Part shown: positions 1 through 10,189 of the stretch, piece after piece
Numbering within the stretch: the stretch's first letter is position 1
Layout: each line of letters starts with the position of its first letter
Assembly: GCA_964059195.1 (NCBI GenBank)
Contig: CAXKWD010000006.1
Span: forward strand, 133,034,539-133,098,538
Direction of reading: 5' to 3'
Length of the DNA: 64,000 bases
DNA from: Ectobius pallidus
Taxonomy: Eukaryota > Arthropoda > Insecta > Blattodea > Ectobiidae
The notes under the pieces: generated by a model
Told to the model about the DNA's origin: nothing
The model's database searches: none
Seen by the model: only the letters and a program-made list of their open reading frames with translations
Made by a program: the position numbers and the translations under genes

Positions 1-369
1 TACATTTTATGGCTTCTATTCCAAGATTAAAGTAAGACATTTTCAGCCATGAAGATGAAACTCTGTACAGTAATGTCATCATAAAACTGAAGGCATAGAC
101 TTCGTTTTCTGATAAAATTAAACACGCCATTGCAAATACTGCTGCCGTTTCTCGGTAAACGTAAAGACTAAGTTTTGTTCAATGCATTTGGAACAGTCGA
201 TTTTTCAAAGCAACACACTGGGTAACCTAATATAGACTCAGGCTGAGAAATATTTAATTAAATACGAGGTTAAATTCATGAGGTATGTAAAACGGAAATC
301 TCTTGTCTCGTGATATGTAAAAAAGAAATTTTTAGATAGCTTCATATTCCACAAGAAACACATTTTTCT
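1..369. other. Unrecognised AT-rich sequence
   Basis: No coding pattern, inverted repeat or repeat shared with the rest of the window was seen up to the target duplication that begins at 370. Confidence 0.5.
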
Positions 370-384
370 TTGGAAAAGTAGAGT

Positions 385-681
385 ATGTATTCCCTATTAC
401 AAGCCATGGAGACCCAGATGGTTCCAGGAGGTTGAGACTCCCAGATTTTAGACATACGGAACATGAAGGTGGTAAGGCTGTCAGCCTTACGCATCGACCG
501 CCTTTACCTCCAGGATTGCTTTTGGTCTTCATTTCTGTTAGAGGCTGAGTCGACCCCAGGGCCATAATGCCACCAGAAGGATTAGGCCAGTTGAAAAACT
601 CCAACGACCTCATCGGGGATCGAACCCGCGACCTACCGGTTTGTAGTGCAGCGCCTCAACCACTACGCTACGGCGTACCCC
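385..681 (-). mobile_element. tRNA-derived SINE, family S1, full copy
   Basis: On the minus strand it opens GGGGTACGCCGTAGCGTAG, holding a tRNA box A-like motif (TAGCGTAGTGG) and then a box B (GGTTCGATCCC), followed by an unrelated body. It is the same family as the copy at 8443-8747. A 15-bp target duplication, TTGGAAAAGTAGAGT at 370-384 and TTGGAAAAATAGAGT at 682-696 (one mismatch), frames it exactly. The right-hand duplication lies inside the end of the neighbouring foldback (683-1088), so the SINE landed on the tip of that element. The 93-codon frame within it is a by-product; the element is non-coding and depends on a LINE for movement. Confidence 0.88.
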
Positions 682-682
682 T

Positions 683-1088
683 TGGAAAAATAGAGTCAGA
701 CTGAAAAATCCAATGCCATTAGCCGGGGTTTGAAGCAGGATCTTCGGCTTTCCATGCCGCTGCTCTTGCGTATTGAGTTACCATGGCAACATGGCAGTAC
801 AACATTTATTCTTCAACTGACTCACATATCCCGGTGTACCACCAGGCTTTCTCGATGTGACATAACAATCCAGTGGCAACTTTAAGGTCCGGGCTATTTA
901 CAGGATGTAAGTCACCACTGGGCTGTTATCTCACATTGAGAAGCATGTGAGTCTGTTGGAGAATTTATTGTTGTACCCGTACGTTGCCATTGTAGCTCAA
1001 TTGGTAAGAGCAGCGTCACGGAGGGCCGAAGAACCTGGTTTAAATCCCGCTATGGCATAGAATTTTTCAGTCTGACTCTGCCTTTCCA
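683..1088. mobile_element. Foldback element with tRNA-like inverted arms (family S3-like)
   Basis: The two halves are inverted copies of each other about a centre near 885: the 16 bases at 693-708 match the reverse complement of 1063-1078 exactly, and similarity continues inward past the tRNA-like part. Each arm holds a tRNA-like box A (TAGCTCAATTGG, 1002-1030 region on the plus strand) and a box B-like GGTTTAAATCCC. It resembles the better-preserved palindrome at 20086-20334. It may be two SINEs joined tail to tail or a true foldback transposon; the sequence alone does not decide. Confidence 0.7.
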
Positions 1089-1170
1089 CCTTAGCCCTTT
1101 CAGTATCCTTGGTGCTCGGATTTACGTAACATTTAGTAACTAAATGGGTGCCCGATGTCCCAGTTCAGAC

Positions 1171-1312
1171 CTTGATAAGAGTAGTCTTTCTCCGAATAAC
1201 ATATTCCGAGTTAACGTCGTTTCCTTACACTTCATAAGTGTAGAGAGAGTATTTTTTACAATGTTAAACAAAGTTAATGTTCTGGACGGCATTATAGATG
1301 TAATAGATATAG
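1171..1312 (+). repeat. Dispersed repeat, copy 1 of 2
   Basis: About 142 bp, nearly identical to 6630-6769 and in the same orientation. It begins CTTGATAAGAGTAGT and ends in a run of AATAGATATAG. No terminal repeats or coding potential were found. It could be the 3' part of a retroelement or a short MITE fragment. Confidence 0.75.
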
Positions 1313-3379
1313 CTTAGAAGAATGTATGCGCTCATTTTCTTGCTCCATAAACCAGCTAGTCTCAAAGTAAGCTATAAATTTAAATACCTTATACCACAGA
1401 TATGACTTTTTATCTTAACCTATAAATTTACAGAAGTGTGAATATGAAGTTAAAATATGTATCGATAGGTACAGTCGTGAACACAATTTTTTTTTGGTAC
1501 ACATATAAAAGAAACTTAAAAGAAAAAGAAAAACTTAACTCTCTGGATTATATTCTAGCGCGGATAATTTATTTAATTCAGCTATATAAATAGTATTTCA
1601 TGGTTAATGTTGTGTAACTGTAAATGCTATGATCATAAAACATGTTGTTAAAATGATATCTCTTTTACAAAGGGTTTCTGGGATAATTATGCACTTAATA
1701 TTTTAAATATAAGTTGTGTCCTAAGATTGGTATAAGTTGAAGATACAGTAGTAGCGCACAATGCTTCCCCACACTGCCTTCTGTGTTACTAGACTCTTTG
1801 ATTTTCTCAATTTTTCCCTCTTTGTGAACAATTATTATTATTATTATTATTATCATCATCATTATTAGGGCCTATTATTATTATTATTACTATTATCATC
1901 ATCAATATTGTTGTTGTCACTTAAACCACGTGTATAATAGTATATTATATTAAATAATATTAAATTGTAATTAATGTATTAAATGATACTATATTATGCT
2001 ATATTAGAATATATTATATTATATTATATTAATTTATGTGATATTATATTACATTAGAGTCATATTAACACGATGTGATGTGGACATAGTTAACATAAGT
2101 CCATGAAAGCCTATATACATAATTCCTTAGGCGTAATATAATACCAGATTTGAAATTAAGTAACGTGGATTTCACTAGTAAAACTCAGTCATTTTCTAAA
2201 AATGAATTTCAAGAAGCCAGTCGGAGATAATCCTTTGAATAGTAGGCGAAAGTATATTGAAAAATGTAATATGGCATGAAACTTCCGTACTTTCTTTTTC
2301 TCAATTTTGCCCTCCTTCTGAACATTTATTATTATTATTATCATCATCATCATCATCATCATCAATCTTCTTGTTGTCATTATGTTATAAGTCTCGCAAC
2401 TTCTGTACTCTTTCCGGTAAGTCTGAAGAGCAGGTTTAACAGTGAATTGGAAGGTTGTATTTGTTAAATTTATAAACGCATTATTTCGGTGGTGTGATAA
2501 CACCAATAGCCTACTTCAAAACTTGTCCCGTGTATGATATTCAACCTTTCAGGCTGTTGTTGTGGCATTCTGGGAAACACTGGATTAGAAATTAATCCCA
2601 GTGACACTAGATCCTCTGCCCTATATGCACATGATTTCAATTATCATCCTGCCCCATGCTGGTTTGAAATACAGGACAACCAACCCCATGCACATGCATG
2701 CATAGGCCTATCTGTTTGAGTGCTATATTCCCACTGTCCCTTGCTTTATAAATTACTCCACAAAACGAGATTTCCAGTTTTTGTTTTAATTGACAAATAA
2801 TCGATATAATTCCATAATCTCTAATAGTTTTAATACTCTCTAATCCTATTAAAGGGAGAGCGGGCATTATCAAAGCATTCGGAACACGGAAATCATTTTC
2901 ATATAACTGGCTTATAAAATTTAATTATGACCAACATACATTCTCTTCAATGTGTTGATCACCATTTCCGCGAATGAATGTAATATTTTTCGTGTTTAGT
3001 TTTATCATGATATTTATCCCCAGGTTACAGCTTTGTTATTGAGCGATGGGAGTTTGATTTTTGTAAACTTTCTACTATAACACCGGGGAAAAAATACTGA
3101 AATATTTTACTTTAAAACGTTTTCAAATCTATTTTAAATTAGCTTACTTAGAAGATTTTAGCCTATATTTAGAATATTCTGATATTTAATAGGTTTTGAA
3201 TCTGGTAAAAAAATTGGTTCCAGTAAATTCATCCAGTTTTGATCAAACCCATAACGATCACTGTATTCAAGGCTTCTGTAGAAATTTTGAGGCACCATTA
3301 ATATAACTTATTATTATTATTATTATTAGTAAAACATCTTCGTGCAAAACAAACCTAAATTTTTTCATCGCCTTCTTAG
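1313..3379. other. AT-rich sequence with ATT/ATC microsatellites
   Basis: Contains an ATT/ATC-rich microsatellite at about 1830-1910, a TATTA-rich stretch at about 1935-2060, and a second ATT/ATC run at about 2325-2364. The His-, Met- and Ser-rich short frames over 2257-2506 are translations of that second microsatellite. Nothing else was recognised. Confidence 0.6.
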
Positions 3380-3387
3380 GTTTTGAC

Positions 3388-3817
3388 TAGGGATGGGTCC
3401 TCGATACTTTCGATACCTCGATACTCTCGATACTTGCATGGTATCGGCATCGAACGATACTTAAGAAAACTCGCTCGATACTTTTTCGATACTTTTGTAA
3501 CTCTGCAATTCTGCAATTAAGTGAGAATGCTAGTATTTTTTAACAAAAACTTGTAAGTGAACTGTTTAAAAAACTAATTTTAGTTTTAATGTAGAGTTTA
3601 AAAATAATTATAGGCTACTGATGATATTAAATTTTGTCTCATTAAATATGCAGACTTAATTAATTTAGTTGGTATTACACAGTTCTCTCAAATTTTAATT
3701 TTTAATGTTCCTATTTATTGAAACTGGAAATGTTGAAGGTAACGAGTATCGAGGAAAAAATCATGTATCGGTATCGAGTATCGAGTATCGAGAAAATCTG
3801 GTATCGACCCATCCCTA
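3388..3817. mobile_element. hAT-type MITE, copy 1
   Basis: A 430-bp non-coding element whose ends are inverted repeats (TAGGGATGGGTC at the left, GACCCATCCCTA at the right). It is flanked by a perfect 8-bp target duplication, GTTTTGAC at 3380-3387 and 3818-3825, the length made by hAT transposases. The terminal 100 bp at both ends is packed with TCGATAC/GTATCGA motifs, probably transposase-binding repeats. A second copy lies at 48344-48781 with its own 8-bp duplication. It has no transposase and must be moved in trans. Confidence 0.92.
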
Positions 3818-4016
3818 GTTTTGACACGCATAAATTATATAGTTTCCTTGCGTCTTTGCGATTTTTAGGTATGTCCTAATCGCTAGCCTTATATCGTTAC
3901 GCTGGTTGCATCCTCATAAGCTACCACTTGATCCAATATCAAGAACAATTTATGTGAATCACTTGACTTTCTCTGTCCTGGCATGGATCATGTTATTTTC
4001 TCGCTACTCTTAGTAA

Positions 4017-4640
4017 TGCCGCATTCACATAAGAAAATTAACCGTAAACTTAAAAACATAAAACGTAACGCAAACTTTAGTAGGCCTACAGCATTGAGCA
4101 TTCAAGACGTTGGTAACGATCACAAATGAGAACGTGAACAGCTGATCAAATGGCTGCCACAGGCGAAAATAATTTCATGTTTCTATTGAACTCGGGTAGG
4201 CCTTTAAAAATTGAAATCATGCAAGTATATGCAGACATATACAAATTAACAGCATATTATATGGGCTGTGTTTACTACTGTAGTTCATTTCTTGGGAAAC
4301 TAATGTCCATATATTTCCCTTCAATACCGCATCTTTGCACAATGGATTGATTTTATCATACAGACAATGTTACAAGTTCCTCGTCCATACTCACCATCTC
4401 TTGGCTACTTCCACTTCCGTCTCCTGTTCTGTGGAGTTGAGAGCTCTGATTGGTTGGATTGTTATTTTCCGCATAAACTTAACGCGAAAGCTTGGAGGTT
4501 GCAGGATTCTAAGTTAACGTTTACTTTACGTTATGTTTAAAGTTTACGTGATGCATTGTGAATGGTCCCAATTAATAAACGTAGCACCGAACTTTTAAGT
4601 TTACGTTACGTTTACGGTTAATTTCTATGTGAATACGGCA
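4017..4640. mobile_element. PIF/Harbinger-type foldback MITE
   Basis: The left end TGCCGCATTCACATAAGAAA and the right end read inversely (TGCCGTATTCACATAGAAA) form terminal inverted repeats that continue with ATTAACCGTAAAC. The element is flanked on both sides by TAA (4014-4016 and 4641-4643), the 3-bp target typical of PIF/Harbinger. GTTTACGTTACG-like motifs are repeated inside both arms. The short frames at 4150-4350 and 4335-4517 show no recognisable domain; I treat the element as non-autonomous. Confidence 0.78.
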
Positions 4641-4643
4641 TAA

Positions 4644-5124
4644 TTGGCCAGATTGATGAAGATCATCACAACCTCAGTCAATCCATATAATTCTCAAGGC
4701 AGGATTTACTTGTGTTTTTGGAAAAGGTAGCGTATGTTTTCTAAGCATTTGGACGAAAGTTTAAAGTACAATCTACTGTTGTACAAAATTTGAAGAAAAT
4801 ATGTACAATCATTAAGGAAATTATATCTCTTGATTCTTTCAACATAAACTTGTAGCGTTAGCAAAAGTAAAAGAAAGTAGTCCACTCGTTCCCTATCTCA
4901 TTCTCAGAAGATGTTCAACCCAATGTATGCCTTTGCAGTTTGATACGATTTTTTATTGTGCTCGGTACATTTATTTTTGTACTGATTACTTTTGAATTAG
5001 TAGGATTTTAGATTGTGTATTAATGCTGAAAACTTAAATCGAATTTCTTCCTATTGTACCCACGGTGTGGGCAGATCATTCACGACATTACAATTTAGCG
5101 ACTCTATACCTGCAGTCTAATTAA
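4644..5124. other. Unrecognised sequence between MITE and SINE
   Basis: No repeat, coding or RNA signal could be supported here. Confidence 0.5.
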
Positions 5125-5410
5125 CTAACTGTCTAACTCCGTGGCCTACATCCATGGAGGGACTAGGCCTACCATCCGACCGCTGCGTCATCTACCATAG
5201 GCAGATAGCAGGATTGGGCGTATGTGGTTAGTATGCCGACACCAACGGCCGTTAATGATAGTTTCCATGACCGGATCCAATACTTTTTAATCAAGTAGTT
5301 CCACAGTTTGAATCACGAGGCTGAGTGCACCCCATACTAGACCTTCCTACTCAGAAAACTCCCCGGAGGAACCGCAGATCGAACCCGAGCCTGCCAATGC
5401 AAGTGGTCAC
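5125..5410 (-). mobile_element. SINE family S2, head-truncated copy
   Basis: Reverse-strand copy of the SINE seen complete at 27360-27677. Shared landmarks are the CCGTGGC...CTACATCC tail end, GACCGCTGCGTCATCT, CGGCCGTTAATG and CACGAGGCTGAGTGCACCCC. The CTAA-rich run at its left edge matches the simple 3' tail of the family. The tRNA-like head is degraded after about 5395. Confidence 0.8.
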
Positions 5411-5837
5411 CTGTATTCACAAAGCAAAGTAAATTTATTCTTTGAAGGTTTGTATTCTACATACATATGGAGATAAACATAAGATAAATCTCTTTGTATA
5501 AACTGAACATAAAATCAAACCATGCAACAATTCCATCCGTCGCTATGGTACACACATTAATCAAGCTAGCGTGCTGTAAAATGTTTATCGCCAGATTTTA
5601 TTGAATTATGGTGGCAATATAGTTGTCATAGTGCAGGTCTGTGTTTAACTGTTCGGGTGATGTTTGAAGCCAATAAAGACATAAAAAAACTAATAGCTTG
5701 AGTTCAGACATGCAGTGAGCTGTTACACGACCCGGAAAATTAAATTATACATATAATACGGTGACATCTTTCTGACATATAGGCTACACCCTATACTGTA
5801 TTTACAAAAGTTATGTAAAAACTGTTTTTTTTTTTTC

Positions 5838-6010
5838 TCTCCTTGGTCTCTTAGCGTTGCTACTGCAGATCTGGAGGTTCGGGTTCTATTCCTGGTACCC
5901 CCTCGGATTTTTATGTGGTAGGAAAGTGTAAAAAGGGGTGCTCTCAGTCTCATAGAAGCAGCCGATAACTCAATTTAATAAGGAAGTAGCTGATTTGGTA
6001 AAGACAACCG
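5838..6010 (+). mobile_element. SINE family S2, diverged 5' part
   Basis: Plus-strand head segment: a box B-like GGTTCGGGTTCTATTCC, then GGTACCCCCTCGGATTTTT, then the diverged continuation seen in the other S2 copies. The 3' half is missing or unrecognisable. The 76-codon minus frame over it is incidental. Confidence 0.6.
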
Positions 6011-6164
6011 CCCTTGCCGACAGTGATAGCATATATTATATAATATATGACGAGTCATCGGTTGGACTGAAGCGCATAGCCTGTCTCTGAAAGGGTTATG
6101 GCGTCAGTTAATTGATGTTAATTATATGTCGCCACTCTTAAATGTTTTAGGCCTACTTATATCC

Positions 6165-6480
6165 GTTCGACCGCCTCTGTGGTCTCGTAGTTAGCATCGC
6201 TGGCTAAGGATCCGCAGGCCCTGTTTCAATCCCCAGTACCTCCTCGGATTTTTCTGTGGTAAGGAGGTCTACAGCGAGGTGCACCCAGCCTCGTGATTCA
6301 AATTGAGGAGCTACGTGATTGGAAAGTAGCCACTACCGTCACGGAAACCATCGTCAACGGCCCTGAGTGGCACCATGCTGACCACATGCCCCCAATCTTG
6401 CATTCTGCCTCTGGTAGATGACGCAGCGGCCGGTTGGTAGGCCAAGTCCCACAAGGGTGTAGCACCACGGAGTGAAGTTT
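6165..6480 (+). mobile_element. SINE family S2, nearly full-length copy
   Basis: Runs from GACCGCCTCTGTGGTCTCG (tRNA-like head, box A region) through a box B-like GTTTCAATCCCC and TACCTCCTCGGATTTTTCTG to the tail CACCACGGAGTGAAGTTTAGTTTA. Order and landmarks match 27360-27677. No convincing target duplication was found, so the borders are approximate. Confidence 0.82.
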
Positions 6481-6629
6481 AGTTTATAGCTGTTCATTCT
6501 TGGAGGACTAGTTTCGTTTAATCGAATAATTGTTATAATCCCTGTAGGTGTTCTTCGTTTCTAGGACAATTGTACCATTTTATTAGTTATACCACAGGAT
6601 TTCAATTTTGTTCTTCCCACTTTGTATAT

Positions 6630-6769
6630 CTTGATAAGAGTAGTTTTTCTCCGAATAACATATTCCGAGTTAACGTCGTTTTCTTACACTTCATAAGTGT
6701 AGAGAGTCTTTTTTACAATGTTAAACAAAGTTAATGTTCTGGGCGGCATTATAGATATAATAGATATAG
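6630..6769 (+). repeat. Dispersed repeat, copy 2 of 2
   Basis: Nearly identical to 1171-1312, differing by a few substitutions and a short deletion; same orientation, about 5.5 kb downstream. Confidence 0.75.
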
Positions 6770-7395
6770 ATGGTTGTTTTGTATAGTGTTATTTGGGCAT
6801 CGATCTATTTTCTTCTGTCTACTAATAAAGTTTGGTTTATCGACCTGTTCTGACGTCATTTCATACAGAAGGCCTACTAACTAAGGTCTTTGTAATAAAC
6901 GCCTATGCTGATTTTCCCGTTATAATGATAGTTTCTCTTTTTGTCATTATTTGTTCATAAATGTGGATCAAGCTATAGAATAAGTGGCTGGATCTGAGAA
7001 CATTCCAGGAGCTGTAACTTAGCATATTTCATAAATCACAAATTTCACATAATCTTTGACTTGTGATTCGATTCACGAGACAAAAGTATCGTGTTGCCAT
7101 GGTTCAGAATAGCAACAATTTATGTTAGTACCCAGCTGTGATAAATTATTCATCATATCATTATGAATATAATAAAATATAATTACGCTTATGTATGATA
7201 TATGAGAAGAACAAACATACACAAATAACAATTCATTACAGCCTACTAAATATTACATCAGTAATAAATAGTGTTATTACCCTTTGTAATAACGAATCCC
7301 GTACTGTAACAGCTTCGTTTCTCTAAACTGTTATTCTGTTCCTCGCGGTGGTCATTTCAGTGTGCACTCTGTAAAGTACGATTGATTAAAACTTA
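6770..7395. other. Unrecognised AT-rich sequence
   Basis: No supported feature was seen. Confidence 0.45.
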
Positions 7396-7470
7396 GCTTA
7401 CACTAGCGGCTAGCTTAGCGACTTGGATAGCCGAAGGTCCTGGGTTTGAGTACCAGTATAACATTTTCAT
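7396..7470 (+). mobile_element. tRNA-like SINE head fragment
   Basis: GGCTAGCTTAGCGACTTGG, then GCCGAAGGTCCTGGGTTTGA, resembles the tRNA-like part of the S3 palindrome (GCCAAAGGTCCTGGGTTCAA at 20221-20294). The A and B boxes are degenerate and no body is recognisable, so this is only a probable relic. Confidence 0.4.
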
Positions 7471-7764
7471 GAAATGTACAAGAGGGACAATAATATGTGA
7501 CTTTTGAATGCATATATCTACATACCTGTCCTAATAATAGTCATTCCCGTACTGTGCTACTTTCCGTCTATTTAAATCTTCGAAGAAGGTTGTATAAAAC
7601 GAAGATATGGGCATTGGCCTTCATAAAGTGGCCAGGACGCTTATCATAACTCCATTAAAACTATGATAACTCCATTATATACCATTTTGTCGCTAATTTC
7701 ACTCTCACTTTCACAGGACTATAACTACTTTTAAAGGACAGCCAGTTTGACAGTAGCTATTCTA

Positions 7765-8302
7765 CAGAGTGTTAATGAATAATACCGAAATATTTTACGT
7801 ATGTATAGAGGAGACATTGACAAGCAACTTTTATTAGGGGATTTTTGCTCTATGACGAAAAATGTGTATGCTACATGGCATTAAAGTCATTACAGTTTGG
7901 TGCTACTAAGTCAATAATGAAGCGAAGTAAGATTAAAATTTTCATTAAATTGACTTAATGCCTTTTTGGTGATCGATAAAAATCTGATTCTTAATCATTC
8001 ATCAACAGCTACATCATAATTTAGTGTTTCCATAATCTGCAAAATTTACAGACTAATCACATGACTGGTAGCCACTGCATTAGTTTTTTTTTTTATTCAT
8101 TACTCCAGTGTTAACAACAAAGTCCCGTTGTTTTGCATTTTTTGTCAAATGTTAAAAGTCAGTGGCGGCCATGCCCTGGGAAATTTTATGCTGTAATTGG
8201 AAAAGTAGAATCCATAGAGCAAAAATCTCCTAATAAAAGTTGCTTATCTATGTCCCCTCTATACACAGGTAAAATATTTCGGTGTTATTCATTAACACCC
8301 TG
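7765..8302. mobile_element. TA-flanked MITE with ~90-bp inverted repeats
   Basis: A 538-bp element. The left arm from 7765 (CAGAGTGTTAATGAATAA) matches the reverse complement of the right arm ending at 8302 (CAGGGTGTTAATGAATAA). Similarity runs about 85-90 bp inward, with the exact pairing ATTTTTGCTC at 7841 to GAGCAAAAAT ending 8226. TA lies immediately outside both ends (7763-7764 and 8303-8304), as in Tc1/mariner-type insertions. It has no transposase; the 86-codon frame at 8133-8393 crosses the right end and is incidental. Confidence 0.8.
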
Positions 8303-8442
8303 TATAAAGAAAATGCCCGAAATTTGCACTTCTTTTATTTTGCACTTAGGGAGCTATTTCACCCAATTACTCCAGTTCATGGCTGTGATATGATAATGGG
8401 TATTGACGAGATAATTGAATTAATTCATGTATAGGAAACCGT

Positions 8443-8747
8443 GGGGTACGCCGTAGCGTAGTGGTTGAGGCGCTGCGCTACAAACCGGAAGGTCGCGGGT
8501 TCGATTCCCGATGAGGTCGTTGAGATTTTTCAATTGGCCTAATCCTTCTGGTGGCACTATGGCCCTGGGGTCGACTCAGCCTCTAACAGAAATGAGTACC
8601 AGGAGCAATCCTGGGGGTGAAGGCGGCCGGTGCGTAAGGCTGACAACCTTACCACCTTCATGTGCCGAATGTCCAAAAATCTGGGAGCCTCGACCTCCTG
8701 GAACCCTCTGGGCCTCCATGGCCTGTATAGGGATGACTTTACCTTTT
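8443..8747 (+). mobile_element. tRNA-derived SINE, family S1, best copy
   Basis: A tRNA-like head with box A TAGCGTAGTGG at 8454-8464 and a canonical box B GGTTCGATTCC at 8498-8508, followed by a ~230-bp body and a short T-rich end. A perfect 13-bp target duplication, TATAGGAAACCGT, sits at 8430-8442 and 8748-8760, fixing both ends to the base. The internal promoter looks intact enough for RNA polymerase III. Other copies: 385-681 (minus) and a decayed body at 45958-46130. Confidence 0.93.
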
Positions 8748-8760
8748 TATAGGAAACCGT

Positions 8761-9326
8761 AACTTACTAATATAAGCTACAGACACAGCACCGTGACTTC
8801 TGCCCCATTTACTCTACGTAAATCTCATATGATCTTGATTGGAATTAATAGCAATGTTGCATTGGCTGGAAGCACAGTGTCATGTCTTTGTCTTGTACAT
8901 TTGTGTAATGGCCTGTAAGGCTGTGAATAATAATTATGTTACTCCATACTGCTTTGCTAATGAGCTGGTTTGTTATTCATGTGCACAGATACAAGGAAAA
9001 GCAGGATGGTTGTTACTGAATAATAGGCTACAAATTGATTCGCTGTACACAGATAATGCGTCTTATTAAATTTATGACTAACCTGAAGAGAACTTAGTAT
9101 CGTTCTAAGTCTATCTTCAATTTATAGCGTTTATTTAGTATTCACAAACTACCTTGGAAGGATTTTTTTAAAATGTTTTTCTGTTTTGCACCATTTTTAA
9201 TGGGAGGAAAATACTTGGTCTTAAATTCTTTTCTTCGTCATTCTTCCTCTTATAGGACTAGAGCTTTATTACTTTCTACACATTTACGTGGAGGATTCCG
9301 AGCAAGTTCGTGGATGATCCTAGGGA
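8761..9326. other. Unrecognised sequence
   Basis: Two short open frames (8839-9069 and neighbours) show no recognisable motif. No repeat was identified. Confidence 0.45.
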
Positions 9327-9331
9327 TTATG

Positions 9332-10184
9332 CAGGGTGTCTACAAGTTTTGAGAATCCAAATTTCTTGACCTTTTCTTCACTTTTCTTGACTATTTTACA
9401 AATTTTCTTGACCAAGTACTACAGCATTTTAGGGTAAAAAACAGCTGATCCTGTAGAAACTCTTGTACCTTTTCAAAGTGCTTAGTTTGAGGAGGCTTTT
9501 TTCGGACAACACTCACATACTTCTTAGGAATGGCTTTTGAGTTTTCCAGCCACCTGATTGCACAAAACTTGAAAGGAAATCTTATGGAACCAGAAAAGTG
9601 TTTGTAATCTGGTTGTCTGAAAGGATAATCATTGAACAGATAAAAAAGAGAATGAAGAAACTCATGAACTGACCACTCAATCTTGTTATGAGCAATTTTG
9701 TAGGCTCCATGTACAATATGCAAAGAACATGTTCCCACGTCAAAAATTTCTGGCTGGTCTGGGTCATCTGCTTCAATTTTGAGGTGTTCCATCAAATCAA
9801 GCAAAAATTTTAGGTTCACATTGGAACCGTTCATTGCAACTTGCATAACACTCTCAAGTGACAAGCCCAGTCTTGAAATACCCCTGGTAAAAGTATCCAC
9901 CAGTCATTTGCTGTAACACGACAAGGAAATTCTGATGTCAAGTACCTAGTTGACACTCTGTTTGATTGTTCATCCCAAAACGTAATCACAAAAATCCATC
10001 TGACATCTTTGAGTCATTTTATTAAAGCTCTCATCAAAGGAGACGCAAAAAAGTTTCTCTTCTTTACTTTACTTCTTTACAAATTCTTGACCTACTGTGC
10101 CATTTCTTGACTTTTCTTGACATTCTTGGCCTAGTGTTCGATTTCTGGACTTTTTCTTGACTTTCTTGACCTTTAGACAACCTG
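9332..10184 (-). mobile_element. hAT-like DNA transposon, internally shortened
   Basis: Ends CAGGGTGTCTACAAG (9332) and, read inversely from 10184, CAGGTTGTCTAAAGG form imperfect terminal inverted repeats. Just inside each end are clustered CTTGAC motifs (about 9364-9415 and 10078-10170), in the position of subterminal transposase-binding repeats. A 5-bp direct repeat, TTATG, abuts both ends (9327-9331 and 10185-10189); canonical hAT gives 8 bp, so either the repeat has decayed or this is an atypical group. It carries the broken transposase described separately. Confidence 0.65.
9391..10065 (-). pseudogene. Broken hAT-like transposase fragment
   Basis: The longest intact piece is a 169-codon minus-strand frame (9900 down to 9391). 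Further upstream (about 10060-9905) the frame continues only after a frameshift, giving segments reading SFDESFNKMTQ and then VITFWDEQSNRVSTRYLTSEFP. The 169-codon part has VAMNGSNVNLKFL, DVGTCSLHIVHGA and FKFCAIRWLEN. By family knowledge this order (an Asp/Glu-rich start, MDG.NVN.KFL, C.LH..H, C.RWVEN) is that of the RNase H-like core of hAT-related transposases found widely in animals. The N-terminal zinc finger and most of the C-terminal region are missing. I infer a dead copy; a domesticated exon is unlikely given the frameshift. Family assignment is from recognition, not a search. Confidence 0.68.
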
Positions 10185-10189
10185 TTATG

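Noticed and set aside
2189..2506. 105-codon protein with Met and Ile runs
   Set aside because: The runs are translations of the ATC/ATT microsatellite at 2325-2364.
8454..8510. tRNA gene at the start of SINE S1
   Set aside because: A and B boxes are good, but there is no foldable acceptor stem, and the sequence continues into a SINE body framed by target duplications.
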